Origin: Bacteroidia bacterium
GTDB lineage: Bacteria; Bacteroidota; Bacteroidia; UKL13-3
Assembly: GCA_025454975.1 (NCBI GenBank)
Contig: JALONK010000001.1
Coordinates: forward strand, 1-64,000
Length of the DNA stretch: 64,000 nt
Direction: 5' to 3'
Shown here: in pieces, positions 16,179-26,759 of the stretch
Layout: every line of letters starts with the position of its first letter
How positions within the stretch are numbered: position 1 is the first letter of the stretch
Translations under genes and position numbers: made by a program
The notes under the pieces: model-generated
The model's input: the letters and a program-made list of their open reading frames with translations, nothing else
What the model was told of the DNA's origin: nothing
Databases searched by the model: none

Positions 16179-17447
16179 TTATTCTACAATAAATCTTGCT
16201 GATTTATTACCATCAACTTGTATAAAATAAATTCCATTTTGTAGCGAACTGATATCAATTGTGACGTTCTCGCTTCCACTAACAGTTAAACGAAGCCTGC
16301 CTGTTAAATCATATATATTCACAACATGGTTACCAATACCTGTTTGTACATTTATAAAATCTTTTGCAGGATTAGGATAAACATTCACAACAGCGGGCTT
16401 TGCGCTCCACTCTTTTAGCGATGTAAAAGGCGACTCCGCAGCTTTATAAAATGTAATTTTACCGGTTGAATTGCCTTCAAATGAACGGAATGCCATTCTA
16501 TATTGTTTATTATTAGCTAATCTTACAAAATAAACTGTTGAATCATGCATAATAAAATTCGGTTGTCCGGGTCCCGGATTTATTTTCCAATCAGTTCCAA
16601 TAGTATTAATAAATGGATTAAACACTGCATCATTTATAGAGATACTGTCTTCAGGTTTTCCAAATACTTTTGCACTTCTTATGGCTGGATTATTTAAAAC
16701 ACCGGTTGTTGCTCCAAACAGCGTAATTGCAAATTGAGTGGTAAATGTTCCATATCTTGTAAATAATACATCCCATGGCGCTGAAGGTTCGCGGTCAATA
16801 ACAGTTTTAGTTTTTAAATTGTAGTAGGCAAATAACTTTCCGGTATAATTTCCTTTACCAATAGTAACCCTATTGCTGTCGGTTCCATCAAGTTTACTAA
16901 ATGTAAATACCCATTGAGTGTCGTAAGCCAACTTCTCTATCCTGATTTTGTAAAATGAAGTATCAGTTACAGGACCGCTTCTAGCAATAACACGTGTAAG
17001 GAAAATAGCATTCCCTTGAACATCGTGTGTTTGCATACTGTAAGTTCCCCATCCGAAATCGAAAGGATTGCTTGCAACTCTAATTGCATTAAACGCACCT
17101 ACATCCCATGAGGTATCACTATTATGCGGATTCGGCCAACTTAAATAATTGGTTGTATCAAAATTTGCCCATTGGGTTTGGTTCGAACGATATAAAGCCA
17201 CGCCTCTGCCTTCATTTACCAGAATTGCAGCAGACCTCATTACATCCATTGGAGGGGCCGCAGGTCTGGCACTAAATGCGATGTGCCAATTGTTGCCCGG
17301 TACATTAGCTACAGTTCCGTTTTCGTAACTGTAAAATACATCATTAGTATAACCTGCCCCTAATGAAATGCTGTCATTAGCTTGAGGCTGCGCGTATACC
17401 AATGAAATGCTTAACAAAGTAAATAATTGTAGTAATAAGTGTTTCAT
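16179..17447 (-). CDS. HmuY-like secreted protein with T9SS type A sorting domain
   Basis: A 422-residue protein with a signal peptide (LVYAQ). Two HmuY-style strands occur (NNWHIAFSARPA and SAPWDVLFTRYG, the latter after FAYYNLKTKTVIDRE). A type A T9SS C-terminal domain follows (about 350-422: NVYPNPAKDFINV, VNIYDLTGRL and NGIYFIQVD). It should be exported by the type IX system and attached at the surface or released. It heads the operon with the TonB receptor and HmuY lipoprotein, so a surface haemophore is likely. Confidence 0.8.
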   Translation of the reverse strand: MKHLLLQLFTLLSISLVYAQPQANDSISLGAGYTNDVFYSYENGTVANVPGNNWHIAFSARPAAPPMDVMRSAAILVNEGRGVALYRSNQTQWANFDTTNYLSWPNPHNSDTSWDVGAFNAIRVASNPFDFGWGTYSMQTHDVQGNAIFLTRVIARSGPVTDTSFYKIRIEKLAYDTQWVFTFSKLDGTDSNRVTIGKGNYTGKLFAYYNLKTKTVIDREPSAPWDVLFTRYGTFTTQFAITLFGATTGVLNNPAIRSAKVFGKPEDSISINDAVFNPFINTIGTDWKINPGPGQPNFIMHDSTVYFVRLANNKQYRMAFRSFEGNSTGKITFYKAAESPFTSLKEWSAKPAVVNVYPNPAKDFINVQTGIGNHVVNIYDLTGRLRLTVSGSENVTIDISSLQNGIYFIQVDGNKSARFIVE

Positions 17448-17731
17448 GTATGTTGTAAATTATGATGCAAATAAACAGCACATCTCATAACCATACACCA
17501 TAAGCTTTGCCGTTTTACTTATTTATGACATAACCAGTATTCACGGGTGTTTCATCAATTTTTTATCTGATTAAAGTCAGGTTAAATATTCTCTAAAATT
17601 TTCATAATTAAAGCGCTCAAACATCATTTTTTTGTTGTGAAAGCGTTGATTATTAGAAAACTCAATGGCGCATCCTGTTCTTTGTATTAAAAAATTAGTA
17701 ATTCCCTTTATATTCGGACAAATTTTAAATC

Positions 17732-20170
17732 ATGAAATCAGTTTTCATCAAAAAGTACTTACCGCACCTGGTTGCTGTTGCTATAATTCTTCTGGTTATG
17801 TCGGTTTATTTTGCTCCACTATTAGGTGGTAAAGCTTTAAAACAACATGATGTTACCCAATGGAAAGCTGCATATAATGAAATTGATAAATATCAAAAGG
17901 AATCGGGCGACAGAACTTTCTGGACAAACAGCATGTTCTCGGGCATGCCGGGTTATTTAATTGGCGCAACTTATTATTATAATTTCTCCGATAAAATATA
18001 TCAATCCATCAACAAACTTTTAGGTAATCCATTAGAAACTATTTTTCTGTTGTACATATGCTTTTACATAGCCATGATTGTATTTGGGGTAAGTCCATGG
18101 TTGGCTATAGCCGGGGCGTTGGCCTTTACATTTAGTACGTTCAACTTTATTAATATTGACGCAGGTCATGCAGGAAAAGGGAATGCAATTGCTTTAATGC
18201 CCTTAGTGCTTGCCGGAATTAAACTCACTCTAGGTGAAAAGAAATGGATTGGTGCAGTTTTAACAGGCATTGCATTAAGTTTACAGTTAGCTGCCGGGCA
18301 TTTACAAATAACTTATTATTTAGCATTTATCATTTTAGTCTGGATGATTTCCGAAACTGCGATAGCCATCAAACAAAAGCAATTTCCGGATTTAATTAAG
18401 TCAGGCGCTTTTTTACTGGTGGCCGCTATGTTAGCTGTATTTACTAACATAACAAATTTATTAGTAACCGAAGAATACGGCAAATACAGTATCAGAGGTG
18501 CAAGTGAATTAACCAAAACCAGCAGTGGTACCAAAAAGGAAGATCAGGGAGCGTCAGGTTTAGATAAAGATTACGCACTGCAGTGGAGTAATGGTGTTTC
18601 TGAACCATTTACACTTCTAATTCCCAACTTTTTAGGTGGTGGTAATGCCGGAGACCCACATACACAAGAAATTTTAGCTAAATACTACAAACAGGAAGGT
18701 CTTCAACAATCAAAAGAATTAGCACAAGGATTACCATCATATTTTGGCGAACAACCTTTTACAGCCGGCCCAATTTATTATGGTGCCATAGTCTGTTTTC
18801 TGTTTATTCTTGGATTATTTGTTGTGAAAGGAAATGAAAAATGGTGGATACTTGGTATTTCAACGCTTGCGATATTTTTATCAATGGGTAAAAATTTCAT
18901 GTGGCTAACCGACCTATTTTTCTATAATTTTCCTCTATACAATAAATTTAGATCGGTAACCTTTATTTTAGCAATAACCCAAACCACTTTTCCTTTGTTA
19001 GCCATTCTTGCACTTCGCGATATATCAAGTGGGAAGCTAAAGAAAGCAGAAGTTTTGAAGGGATTATATTATGCATTAGCTATTACCGGGGGACTTTGTT
19101 TAATTTTTGTATTAATGCCGGGTATTGCAGATGTGAGTGCCGCTGTAGATGAAGAATTAAAGAAATATAATTACCCACTTGATATCATTCAAGGTGCAAG
19201 AGCAAAAGTGCGTCAGATGGATGCCTTACGCAGTTTATTCTTTATACTTCTTGCGGCATCAGTGTTATGGTTTTATATTAAGGATAAACTGAAGATTGAA
19301 TATGTGGCCATGTTATTATCATTATTTATTCTGATTGATTTATGGGGAGTAAATAAGCGTTATGTGAATGATAAAGATTATGAGAAAAAGAGAAAAGCAG
19401 AAACTTTAGTAGATAAAACTCCTGCCGATGAAATTATCCTTCAAGACAAAGACCTTCATTACAGAGTTTATAATACCACTCAGCGACTAGATCAAGATGC
19501 CATGACCTCGTATTATCATAAATCAATTGGAGGTTATCATGGCGCCAAAATGAGGAGATATCAAGAATTAATAGAATTCCAGATTGCTAAAAATAACATG
19601 GAAATATTTAACATGTTAAATGTAAAGTATTTTATTGTTGGTGACAGTATGAATAATCTTTACCCACAGCAAAATCCGTCGTTTAACGGAAATGCATGGT
19701 TTGTAAATAATTATGTACTTGTTGATAATGCAGATGCAGAAATGGATAGCCTTACCAATATTGATTCTAAAACAACTTGCTTTATTGATAAAAAATTTGG
19801 TGCACAGGTAAATGGTTTAATAATTAAAAACGACAGCAGCAATACTATAAAGCTCAATACTTATCAGCCCAATAAATTGGTTTATGAATCAAATGCTAAC
19901 TCAGAACAGCTTGCCGTATTTAGCGAAATTTTCTATGATAAAGGTTGGAATGCATATATTGACGGAAAGTTGGTAGAACATCTTCGTTGTAATTATGTGC
20001 TTAGAGGTTTAAAAGTGCCGGCAGGTAAACACACTATTGAATTTAAATTTGAGCCGCAAACAGTTGCCTTGGGAGAGCGCGTAACACTTGTATCGAGTAT
20101 TCTTCTTTATGGTGGTGCTTTCGCACTTTTATTAGGAGCATTTTTAAAGAACCGTAACAAGAAAGCATAA
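17732..20170 (+). CDS. YfhO family membrane protein (GT-C-like)
   Basis: An 812-residue protein with about twelve membrane helices and a C-terminal soluble part (about 560-780). Features: LPHLVAVAIILLVMSVYF at the start, KALKQHDVTQWKAAYNEI in the first loop, FWTNSMFSGMPGYLI, and VFSEIFYDKGWNAYIDGK late, all usual for YfhO proteins of Bacteroidota. The YfhO family has the GT-C fold of polyprenyl-phosphate-sugar-dependent glycosyltransferases. The substrate is unknown. The next gene, five bases on, encodes another GT-C-like protein. Confidence 0.85.
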   Translation: MKSVFIKKYLPHLVAVAIILLVMSVYFAPLLGGKALKQHDVTQWKAAYNEIDKYQKESGDRTFWTNSMFSGMPGYLIGATYYYNFSDKIYQSINKLLGNPLETIFLLYICFYIAMIVFGVSPWLAIAGALAFTFSTFNFINIDAGHAGKGNAIALMPLVLAGIKLTLGEKKWIGAVLTGIALSLQLAAGHLQITYYLAFIILVWMISETAIAIKQKQFPDLIKSGAFLLVAAMLAVFTNITNLLVTEEYGKYSIRGASELTKTSSGTKKEDQGASGLDKDYALQWSNGVSEPFTLLIPNFLGGGNAGDPHTQEILAKYYKQEGLQQSKELAQGLPSYFGEQPFTAGPIYYGAIVCFLFILGLFVVKGNEKWWILGISTLAIFLSMGKNFMWLTDLFFYNFPLYNKFRSVTFILAITQTTFPLLAILALRDISSGKLKKAEVLKGLYYALAITGGLCLIFVLMPGIADVSAAVDEELKKYNYPLDIIQGARAKVRQMDALRSLFFILLAASVLWFYIKDKLKIEYVAMLLSLFILIDLWGVNKRYVNDKDYEKKRKAETLVDKTPADEIILQDKDLHYRVYNTTQRLDQDAMTSYYHKSIGGYHGAKMRRYQELIEFQIAKNNMEIFNMLNVKYFIVGDSMNNLYPQQNPSFNGNAWFVNNYVLVDNADAEMDSLTNIDSKTTCFIDKKFGAQVNGLIIKNDSSNTIKLNTYQPNKLVYESNANSEQLAVFSEIFYDKGWNAYIDGKLVEHLRCNYVLRGLKVPAGKHTIEFKFEPQTVALGERVTLVSSILLYGGAFALLLGAFLKNRNKKA

Positions 20171-20175
20171 TTTTC

Positions 20176-21852
20176 ATGCTTTTTATCCTTCTTTTACTAG
20201 TATATAACTTAGTTCTGTTTTATCTGGCAGGCTTAGTATTATCCAACTTATTTGCAAGGATATTTAATTGTAACGAGCAGGCGCTTCACCCTACCTTTTA
20301 TATTTTATTAGGCATGTCGTTGGTAGCAGTTATCCTGCAAGTATTGCATTTGTTTATGCCAATAAATGCCTATGCACACGTTATAATTTGGCTGATATGT
20401 TTAAGTATTCCATTGTTGGATAAAAAGAAACGAAGTTTAACAGCCATTCATGGATTACATCAAATATTCACAAAGGTACACATCGGTTATACTATTATTG
20501 TTATTATAGCAGTGATCATTGCTACTTCAGCAAAAACTGCCACAGGAGATATAGGTGATTACCATTTGCAGGCCATTCGTTGGTATGAAGAATTTTCAAC
20601 AGTACCCGGCTTAGCTAATATCAGAAGGCAATTAGCTAATAATAGCAGTTGGTTTTTATTACAAGCATTTTCAGGATTACACTTCTTCGATTTACGTTCA
20701 ATATATGTACTTAACGGACTATTGATGTTGGTTGCCGGGTGGTATTTTTTACCCAACCTTTCACAAAAGTTTTGGCTTAGAAATCTTATTATTATTATTT
20801 ATTTATCGTTTGCATTAACTCGTAAATATGCAGGTGGTGTAACCAATGATATAATTATTACTTGGGGAATACTTCTGCTATTTTCTTGGTATGCAGATGA
20901 GCAACAAACATCCAGCACTTCACAATTTAAAAACTTAATCATTATTTGGCTCTCATTATTTTTAGTTACATGCAAATTATCTGCCCTGCCAATGGTGCTG
21001 CTTAGTTTGATAGTAATTTTTGCTTGGTATCAAGTACTTAAAACACAACGTTTAATATTAGTTGTGAAGTTGATCTTTTTGTTAGTCATACTTTTTATTC
21101 CTTGGTTGATAAAAAATATTCTTTTGTCGGGTTATCTTGTTTTCCCTATAAAATTTACACGTCTCCATCAAGTTGATTGGGCAATGAGGCCCGAGATTGT
21201 TGACTTTGAAGTATATGCAAATTTGGCCTATGCACGAGTACCTTTTTTACCAATTGAAGAGGTTCGTTATTATTCATTTAAACAATGGTTTCCGCTTTGG
21301 ATACAATCATTAGATTATTTTAGTTTAGGATTGATTGCTGCTACAATATTCTTTATATCGGCAATCGTATTGTTGATGGTTGTAAATAGATCCTTTAAGG
21401 CACAGGTAAAACAATCGGGACTGCTTTTTATAATCCCGGTATGTATACTGGCTTATTATCTTTGGTATACTCATGGTCCAACACCACGTTTCATTTTTGG
21501 ATACATGGTATTTACAATAGCAACAGGATTTTCATTAGTTATGCCGGAAAAAATTGAGAAACTTGTCCATAAACTAATCAAGCCATTAGCCTTAACAGCA
21601 ATTATAATTGCCACTCTTAGCCTGATAGGAATACATTATCGAGATATTAGTAATAAACAATATTTGGTTTACCCTAAACCATTCATACAACCCGAATTGA
21701 AAGATTATGCTGTCTCCAACGGTATCTTAAAAGTTCCTATTGGGGATATGCAATGTTGGGATGCACCATTACCATGTACTAATTTACCTGACAGCATGCT
21801 TCAATTTAGGGGGAATAGTTTGGGCGATGGTTTTAGAATTAGACTAAAGTAA
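20176..21852 (+). CDS. LIC_10190-like polytopic membrane protein (GT-C-like)
   Basis: A 558-residue protein with twelve or more membrane helices. The first long loop has GDIGDYHLQAIRWYEEF and then NSSWFLLQAFSGLHFFDLRS, a pattern of the LIC_10190-type membrane proteins related to GT-C glycosyltransferases. It sits directly after the YfhO gene, so the two may act in the same surface glycan pathway, for example glycosylation or polymer export. No catalytic proof is seen beyond acidic residues in the first extracytoplasmic loop. Confidence 0.7.
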   Translation: MLFILLLLVYNLVLFYLAGLVLSNLFARIFNCNEQALHPTFYILLGMSLVAVILQVLHLFMPINAYAHVIIWLICLSIPLLDKKKRSLTAIHGLHQIFTKVHIGYTIIVIIAVIIATSAKTATGDIGDYHLQAIRWYEEFSTVPGLANIRRQLANNSSWFLLQAFSGLHFFDLRSIYVLNGLLMLVAGWYFLPNLSQKFWLRNLIIIIYLSFALTRKYAGGVTNDIIITWGILLLFSWYADEQQTSSTSQFKNLIIIWLSLFLVTCKLSALPMVLLSLIVIFAWYQVLKTQRLILVVKLIFLLVILFIPWLIKNILLSGYLVFPIKFTRLHQVDWAMRPEIVDFEVYANLAYARVPFLPIEEVRYYSFKQWFPLWIQSLDYFSLGLIAATIFFISAIVLLMVVNRSFKAQVKQSGLLFIIPVCILAYYLWYTHGPTPRFIFGYMVFTIATGFSLVMPEKIEKLVHKLIKPLALTAIIIATLSLIGIHYRDISNKQYLVYPKPFIQPELKDYAVSNGILKVPIGDMQCWDAPLPCTNLPDSMLQFRGNSLGDGFRIRLK

Positions 21853-21921
21853 TGAGGTATGATTATCTAAAATTTGCAAATAGAAATTTACCACTTATTT
21901 TGCGCTCTTTAAAAATACACC

Positions 21922-22854
21922 ATGTCAAAAGACACAATTCTTATCATTGGATCTCAAGGGCAAATCGGTCTTGAGTTAACCGCAGAGTTACGAACTATTT
22001 ATGGCAATAATCATGTAATTGCTTCAGATGTAAAACGGCCTGAACAAGAAGATGGTCCGTTTGAGGTTTTAGATGTAATGGATAAGGAAAATCTAAACAA
22101 TATTTTTAAAAAGCATGGGGTTACACAAGTTTATTTACTAGCTGCTTTATTATCAGCCACAGCCGAAAAAAATCCGAGGTTTGCTTGGGATTTAAATATG
22201 GAAGGGTTGTTTAATGTGCTTGATGCAGCTAAAGAAGGAGTGTTAAAAAAAGTGTATTGGCCAAGTTCAATAGCAGTGTTTGGTCCTAGCACCCCTAAAC
22301 AAAATACTCCGCAATATACAGTAATGGAGCCCAACACAATTTATGGAATTAGCAAACAAGCAGGTGAGAGGTATTGTGAATATTACCATCAGAAGTATGG
22401 TGTTGATGTAAGAAGCATAAGGTATCCGGGTTTAATAGGTTATAAGTCGGCACCAGGCGGTGGAACCACCGATTATGCGGTTCATATTTACCATGAGGCA
22501 TTAAAGCATAAGCAATACGAATGCTTCCTTTCATCCGAAACAGAATTGCCGATGATGTATATGCCGGATGCTTTAAGGGCCACAATAAGTTTAATGGAAG
22601 CACCGGCAGAACAAGTAAAAATAAGAAGTAGTTATAATGTTGCCGGTATGAGTTTTACGCCTGCACAAATTGCGGATGAAATTAAAAAGCATATCCCTGA
22701 ATTTACAATTTCTTACGCCCCGGATTTTCGTCAAGCTATTGCTAACAGTTGGCCTCAAAGTATTAACGACTCGCATGCACGCGCTGATTGGGGTTGGCAA
22801 CCGGAGTATGATCTTTCAAGCATGAGTAAGGATATGATTGAACATTTAAAATAA
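21922..22854 (+). CDS. SDR-type L-threonine 3-dehydrogenase
   Basis: A 310-residue extended short-chain dehydrogenase. Seen: the NAD-binding loop IIGSQGQIG, the catalytic YGISK (YxxxK), SSIAVFGP, then PGLIGYKSAPGGGTTDYAV and LPMMYMPDALRAT. The last two blocks are signatures of the SDR-type L-threonine dehydrogenases (UDP-galactose epimerase-like) and separate them from sugar epimerases. It oxidises L-threonine to 2-amino-3-ketobutyrate. It has a leader of about 70 bases and a separate unit from the membrane genes is likely. Confidence 0.85.
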   Translation: MSKDTILIIGSQGQIGLELTAELRTIYGNNHVIASDVKRPEQEDGPFEVLDVMDKENLNNIFKKHGVTQVYLLAALLSATAEKNPRFAWDLNMEGLFNVLDAAKEGVLKKVYWPSSIAVFGPSTPKQNTPQYTVMEPNTIYGISKQAGERYCEYYHQKYGVDVRSIRYPGLIGYKSAPGGGTTDYAVHIYHEALKHKQYECFLSSETELPMMYMPDALRATISLMEAPAEQVKIRSSYNVAGMSFTPAQIADEIKKHIPEFTISYAPDFRQAIANSWPQSINDSHARADWGWQPEYDLSSMSKDMIEHLK

Positions 22855-23251
22855 TACTTCGCATTACAGCAACAACAGCAGTTCAATATAGTTGATTGAA
22901 ATGCCGTGTTTCAACTTAACCAATTAATTATATTAAATATTATTCTTCAGTTAACATTAAATGTTTTGGTTTCACCTATTGAAAAAATCAATAGATTAAT
23001 TCTTCAGTTAATTTACTTTTATCTTTCCATTTGTGTATTATTGAAGCCAACAAATAGTTACATAGTTTGTAAGTATTTTTTATAACCAATGCAGATATGC
23101 AAGTAAACATGCTTATTGTTTATTAAACAATTTAATGGTCGGGATTATCTATCCATTATTAAGTATAGGGTATATTCTAAAGATAAAAAAACTAAAACTA
23201 TTATTTTGTAAAATGAATCAGATATTAAATTCAAAATTAAGGATAGTAAAA
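22855..23251. other. Intergenic region with a hairpin and a 13-base direct repeat
   Basis: About 400 AT-rich bases lack a gene. TTGAAA/TTTCAA (22896-22914) can form a short hairpin after the dehydrogenase gene. ATTCTTCAGTTAA occurs twice, at 22942-22954 and 22999-23011, 57 bases apart. A frame open from 23135 runs into the next gene but has no coding look before 23252. Confidence 0.5.
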
Positions 23252-24745
23252 ATGAAACAAGTAATATTATTCATATCATTTATTACATTTTTTGGAGTTG
23301 CACTTCATGCTCAAAATTTAGAAGCAGACTTTGGAGAGAAAATCACTCCTGAAAAACTTTATGAGTTAAAGTCTTTTGTAGGTGAAGATGAAAGTGGATA
23401 TTATTATATAAAGGAAGAAACCTACCCACAATTTTTGAAAGCAGCTAAACAATTCTTAGTTAAACATAACAAAAGCCATGTGCAGGAATTTGTAGTTGAA
23501 ATTCCAAATAAATTTAAGAATAAATCCTTAGTTACTGAGTCTGTTAGGATGATAAATGGTAAGATGCATGTGTTTTGTACGCTTGCAGATTACAAGTCAG
23601 ACTTAAACCAACTTTATGTATCCATACTTGGAAGTGATAATGAATTTAGCACTCCGAAGTTGATTGATGAAATTGATTATAGAGGGAAGATAAATAGAGG
23701 TGGATTCGGAATTATAGAAAGTAAGATAAACAATAACCTTTTAATAACAAGAATAGAGGCTGATAGTAGAAGGCAAAAAGAAGCTTTTCATTACACCTTA
23801 TACGATAAGGACTTTAACTTGATTTGGAAAAAATTTATCGAGTTAGATTATAAAGATAAGGACTTTTTAATAGAAGGGTTTATAGCTGATGACGAGAATA
23901 ATGTATTCATGTTAGGTGAAATACCTAATAAGGATGGTACTGTAAAAAAAATCATTGTTGGATATTATCATAAAACAGATAAGGTTGAAGAAACATTTGT
24001 TGATGTAGGTGATGTAAAAAAATTTCAAAGTATTACACTTACAACATTGGATGGTAACTTATTGTTAACCGGTATTAGCTATGATGAAAATGAACATTTA
24101 TTAGGCGTTTTTATGGTGAAAATTAACAGTCGAAATTTAAATACCATCTTTAGTAAGCACATAAAATTTCCTGATAAGGATAGAAGAAAGCTAGTTAATA
24201 TAGACAATACATCTATGATTAAAGTTATTGGTGAAGATTATGTAATAAATGAAATTAAATTATTAAACGATGGCGGAATGTTGTTAATGGTAGAGCATCT
24301 AATCAAACCGAGGATGGATATAATGGAATTTATTCTTGTTCGTTTAAATAGTGAGTTAAATTATGAATGGCTACAATTTATCCCGTTTTATCAAAGTACC
24401 CAGGAAGGTAAAAATACATGGTTGGAATCCTACGCATATTTAATAGACAATAAGAATCTGTATATGGTTTATAATACCAATGTGAAGAATTTGGCCTTAA
24501 CCCCTAAGAATGGAATAAAAGCATATCTTGGAACCAATTTAGATAATTATAAAAATCTTATTTCAGCATACACAACTATTGATTTAAAGTCAGGCGAAAC
24601 CAATACAGAAGGCTTGTTCAAAGGTGAAACGAAAGAGAAATCATTTATCGCTCCAACATTCGGATATAGTCAATCGGAAAAAAAACTTTTGATGTTGGCC
24701 AAACAAGGTAAAGGTTTAAAATTTGGAGTTATAAATTTAAAATAA
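23252..24745 (+). CDS. Secreted protein of unknown family, paralogue 1 of 3
   Basis: The ATG at 23252 begins a signal peptide (MKQVILFISFITFFGVALHAQ); upstream sequence in the same frame is non-coding in character. The 497-residue product is beta-rich, Lys-rich and lacks membrane helices and a T9SS domain. It shares blocks with the genes at 25218 and 29257: YDKDFNLIWKKFIELDYKD, DDENNVFMLGE, and an ending FGVINLK. The repeated pattern of strands is like a beta-propeller, but I assign no family. It is the most distant of the three copies. Its own leader suggests a separate promoter. Confidence 0.7.
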   Translation: MKQVILFISFITFFGVALHAQNLEADFGEKITPEKLYELKSFVGEDESGYYYIKEETYPQFLKAAKQFLVKHNKSHVQEFVVEIPNKFKNKSLVTESVRMINGKMHVFCTLADYKSDLNQLYVSILGSDNEFSTPKLIDEIDYRGKINRGGFGIIESKINNNLLITRIEADSRRQKEAFHYTLYDKDFNLIWKKFIELDYKDKDFLIEGFIADDENNVFMLGEIPNKDGTVKKIIVGYYHKTDKVEETFVDVGDVKKFQSITLTTLDGNLLLTGISYDENEHLLGVFMVKINSRNLNTIFSKHIKFPDKDRRKLVNIDNTSMIKVIGEDYVINEIKLLNDGGMLLMVEHLIKPRMDIMEFILVRLNSELNYEWLQFIPFYQSTQEGKNTWLESYAYLIDNKNLYMVYNTNVKNLALTPKNGIKAYLGTNLDNYKNLISAYTTIDLKSGETNTEGLFKGETKEKSFIAPTFGYSQSEKKLLMLAKQGKGLKFGVINLK

Positions 24746-25217
24746 GCCTGTAACATTTAAACCAAGCTAGTTTTAGTGGTATTAATTTTTTTACTAATAC
24801 CAATCAGTTTTTTCATGTCAGGGCTTCTAATTTGTTTATTTTGGTATTCATCGAATTGTAAAGTTAAATTTTCGATTTAACACGTATATTAAATTTTACT
24901 TTTAAAATAAGCCATCGCTGATAATTTAATCCTTACTCGATTTTTTAAGGTTTAAAAAAGGCCTTCTTGATTTGAGTGCTAACCAATGATTACAACAGAT
25001 TTTAAAATGGTTAACGGGTTACGTATGTGCAAATTTTAGCTTAAAATAAGGTGAATTTTACTGCTAAGTTCCTACGATATAAAATCATTTTAGTTGTTTG
25101 GTACCGGTTTATTATGGTAAGTTAAATTACTATTAAGTATTTTACGATGGTTAAACGAAACATTGAAATATTTTGCCTTCCACTAAATTTATCTTTTATT
25201 GCAATAAAAAAAGTAAA
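24746..25217. other. Intergenic region, 472 bases, no gene
   Basis: Stops occur in all frames. TGGTATTA/TAATACCA (24777-24802) with a ten-base T-rich loop may be a terminator or operator after paralogue 1. The rest is AT-rich, and I see no RNA gene or repeat in it. Confidence 0.5.
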
Positions 25218-26759
25218 ATGTATAAATTAAAATTTCTACTTGCATTAGCATTTATTATGGTTAGCTCGGTTGTTTTTTCACAAAAGTTTGAATTGAACTG
25301 GCAACCTGAACAAAAGATTAAAAAGAATGACCGCATTGGTTCTGTGATAGGTAGTGACAAAAATGGGTATTATATGACTAAATATTCCCAAAGTGGCTTT
25401 TTGTTCGCTACGTATACCACTCATATAGTTCGACTTAATAAACAACACGAGGAGGAGTTCAGATTCGACGTACCATCTAAATTACATAATAAAGATTTAT
25501 CATTAGAGGGAATATATTATATTAATGAACAGTTATTTATCTTTAGTTCATACGATGATAAGAAGGCAGATTTAAAAAAGCTATTTGTTTTTCCTGTTAG
25601 TAAAAGTGGAGTGATTGGCGAAGAAAAGCAAATAGATGAAATAAGTTATAAAGACAGGAAAACAAAAGGAACTTTTATTATTAAAGTTTTAAATGAATCG
25701 AAAAAGATATTAGTCATCCACGAGGAGGGTTATACCAAAAAAGGGAATGAAGATGCAAAATTTTTATTATATGATTTTGACTTTAATTTGATTTGGGAGG
25801 AAAAAATAGAATTACCATATAAAGACAAGGAGTTTGTAATTGATGGGTATTTAGTTGATGAAGAAAATAATGTTTACATTATTGGTTCTCGTGAAGTAAA
25901 GAAATTATCTCAGAAGAAATTAATTGCATATTATGTAAAGTCCAAAAAGTTGGAAGAGGCCAACATTAACTTAAAACGAGTACACAAGGTTTCGGATTTA
26001 AACTATAATTTAGTTAATGGATTAATACAATTTACCGGATTTTATTTCAATGAAAAAGGTGGTATACAAGGAATTGTTAGAGAATCAATTGACCCGAAAA
26101 CACTTAAAAGTGTATCGGCAAAAGCAACTCCATTCGATAAAAAGGACATCTTAAAATTTGCTACTAAAAGGGCAGCGAAAAAAGATAAAGGTATTGCGTT
26201 TAATTATGATATAAGGCAAATAATATACGAAGAAAATGGGGATATTCTATTGGTGGCAGAAGGTTATCAACTTGTAGTTACTACTTCCCGCGATGCAAGG
26301 ACAGGAGCGACCCGCACAACCTATACATATTATTATTGGGATATAATGGTAGTAAGAATGGATAAAGAGGGAGAAATATTATGGTTACAAAAAGTACCCA
26401 AAAAGCAAATCAGTATGAATGATAATGGTTATTACTCCTCTTACTTATTTGTTCAAGACCAAAATAATTTTTACTTCATTTATAATACGCATTTTAAAAA
26501 TTTTTCACCTAAGCTTAAAGAGGATGAAAAAGGTGAGCAAGTTTATGCACCATCGCTTAAAAAGGGTGTAATAGCATTAACTACATTGAGCAAAAAAGAT
26601 GGCAAGTTTGAGTCAGAAATATTTAAAAGTGCAAGTAAGGATGCTAAAGCCAAGACTATTTTTGCGCCAAAACAAAGCGCATGGTTAAATGAAAATGAAA
26701 TTTTAGTTTATGGAGCATTTACTAGAAATTTCAGGTTAGGAATAATCACAGTAAAATGA
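25218..26759 (+). CDS. Secreted protein of unknown family, paralogue 2 of 3
   Basis: The ATG at 25218 gives a 513-residue protein with a signal peptide (MYKLKFLLALAF, cleaved near VVFSQ). Shared blocks with paralogue 3: EEGYTKKGNED, FNLIWEEKIELPYKDKEF, DEENNVYIIGS, FYFNEKGGIQGIVR, YDIRQIIYEENGDI, GEILWLQKVPKKQ and an ending LGIITVK. It looks like an all-beta secreted or periplasmic protein. Its stop overlaps the start of the PEGA-trypsin gene (ATGA), so the two are translated together. An insert with TTSRDARTGATRTTYTYYYW (about 368-387) is unlike the paralogues. Confidence 0.72.
   Translation: MYKLKFLLALAFIMVSSVVFSQKFELNWQPEQKIKKNDRIGSVIGSDKNGYYMTKYSQSGFLFATYTTHIVRLNKQHEEEFRFDVPSKLHNKDLSLEGIYYINEQLFIFSSYDDKKADLKKLFVFPVSKSGVIGEEKQIDEISYKDRKTKGTFIIKVLNESKKILVIHEEGYTKKGNEDAKFLLYDFDFNLIWEEKIELPYKDKEFVIDGYLVDEENNVYIIGSREVKKLSQKKLIAYYVKSKKLEEANINLKRVHKVSDLNYNLVNGLIQFTGFYFNEKGGIQGIVRESIDPKTLKSVSAKATPFDKKDILKFATKRAAKKDKGIAFNYDIRQIIYEENGDILLVAEGYQLVVTTSRDARTGATRTTYTYYYWDIMVVRMDKEGEILWLQKVPKKQISMNDNGYYSSYLFVQDQNNFYFIYNTHFKNFSPKLKEDEKGEQVYAPSLKKGVIALTTLSKKDGKFESEIFKSASKDAKAKTIFAPKQSAWLNENEILVYGAFTRNFRLGIITVK

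Noticed and set aside
22896-22914. Terminator after the threonine dehydrogenase gene
   Set aside because: The 6-bp stem has no T tract after it, so I list it only as a hairpin within the spacer.
23135-23251. Longer start for paralogue 1 at 23135
   Set aside because: The extra 39 residues precede a clean signal peptide at 23252 and look non-coding.
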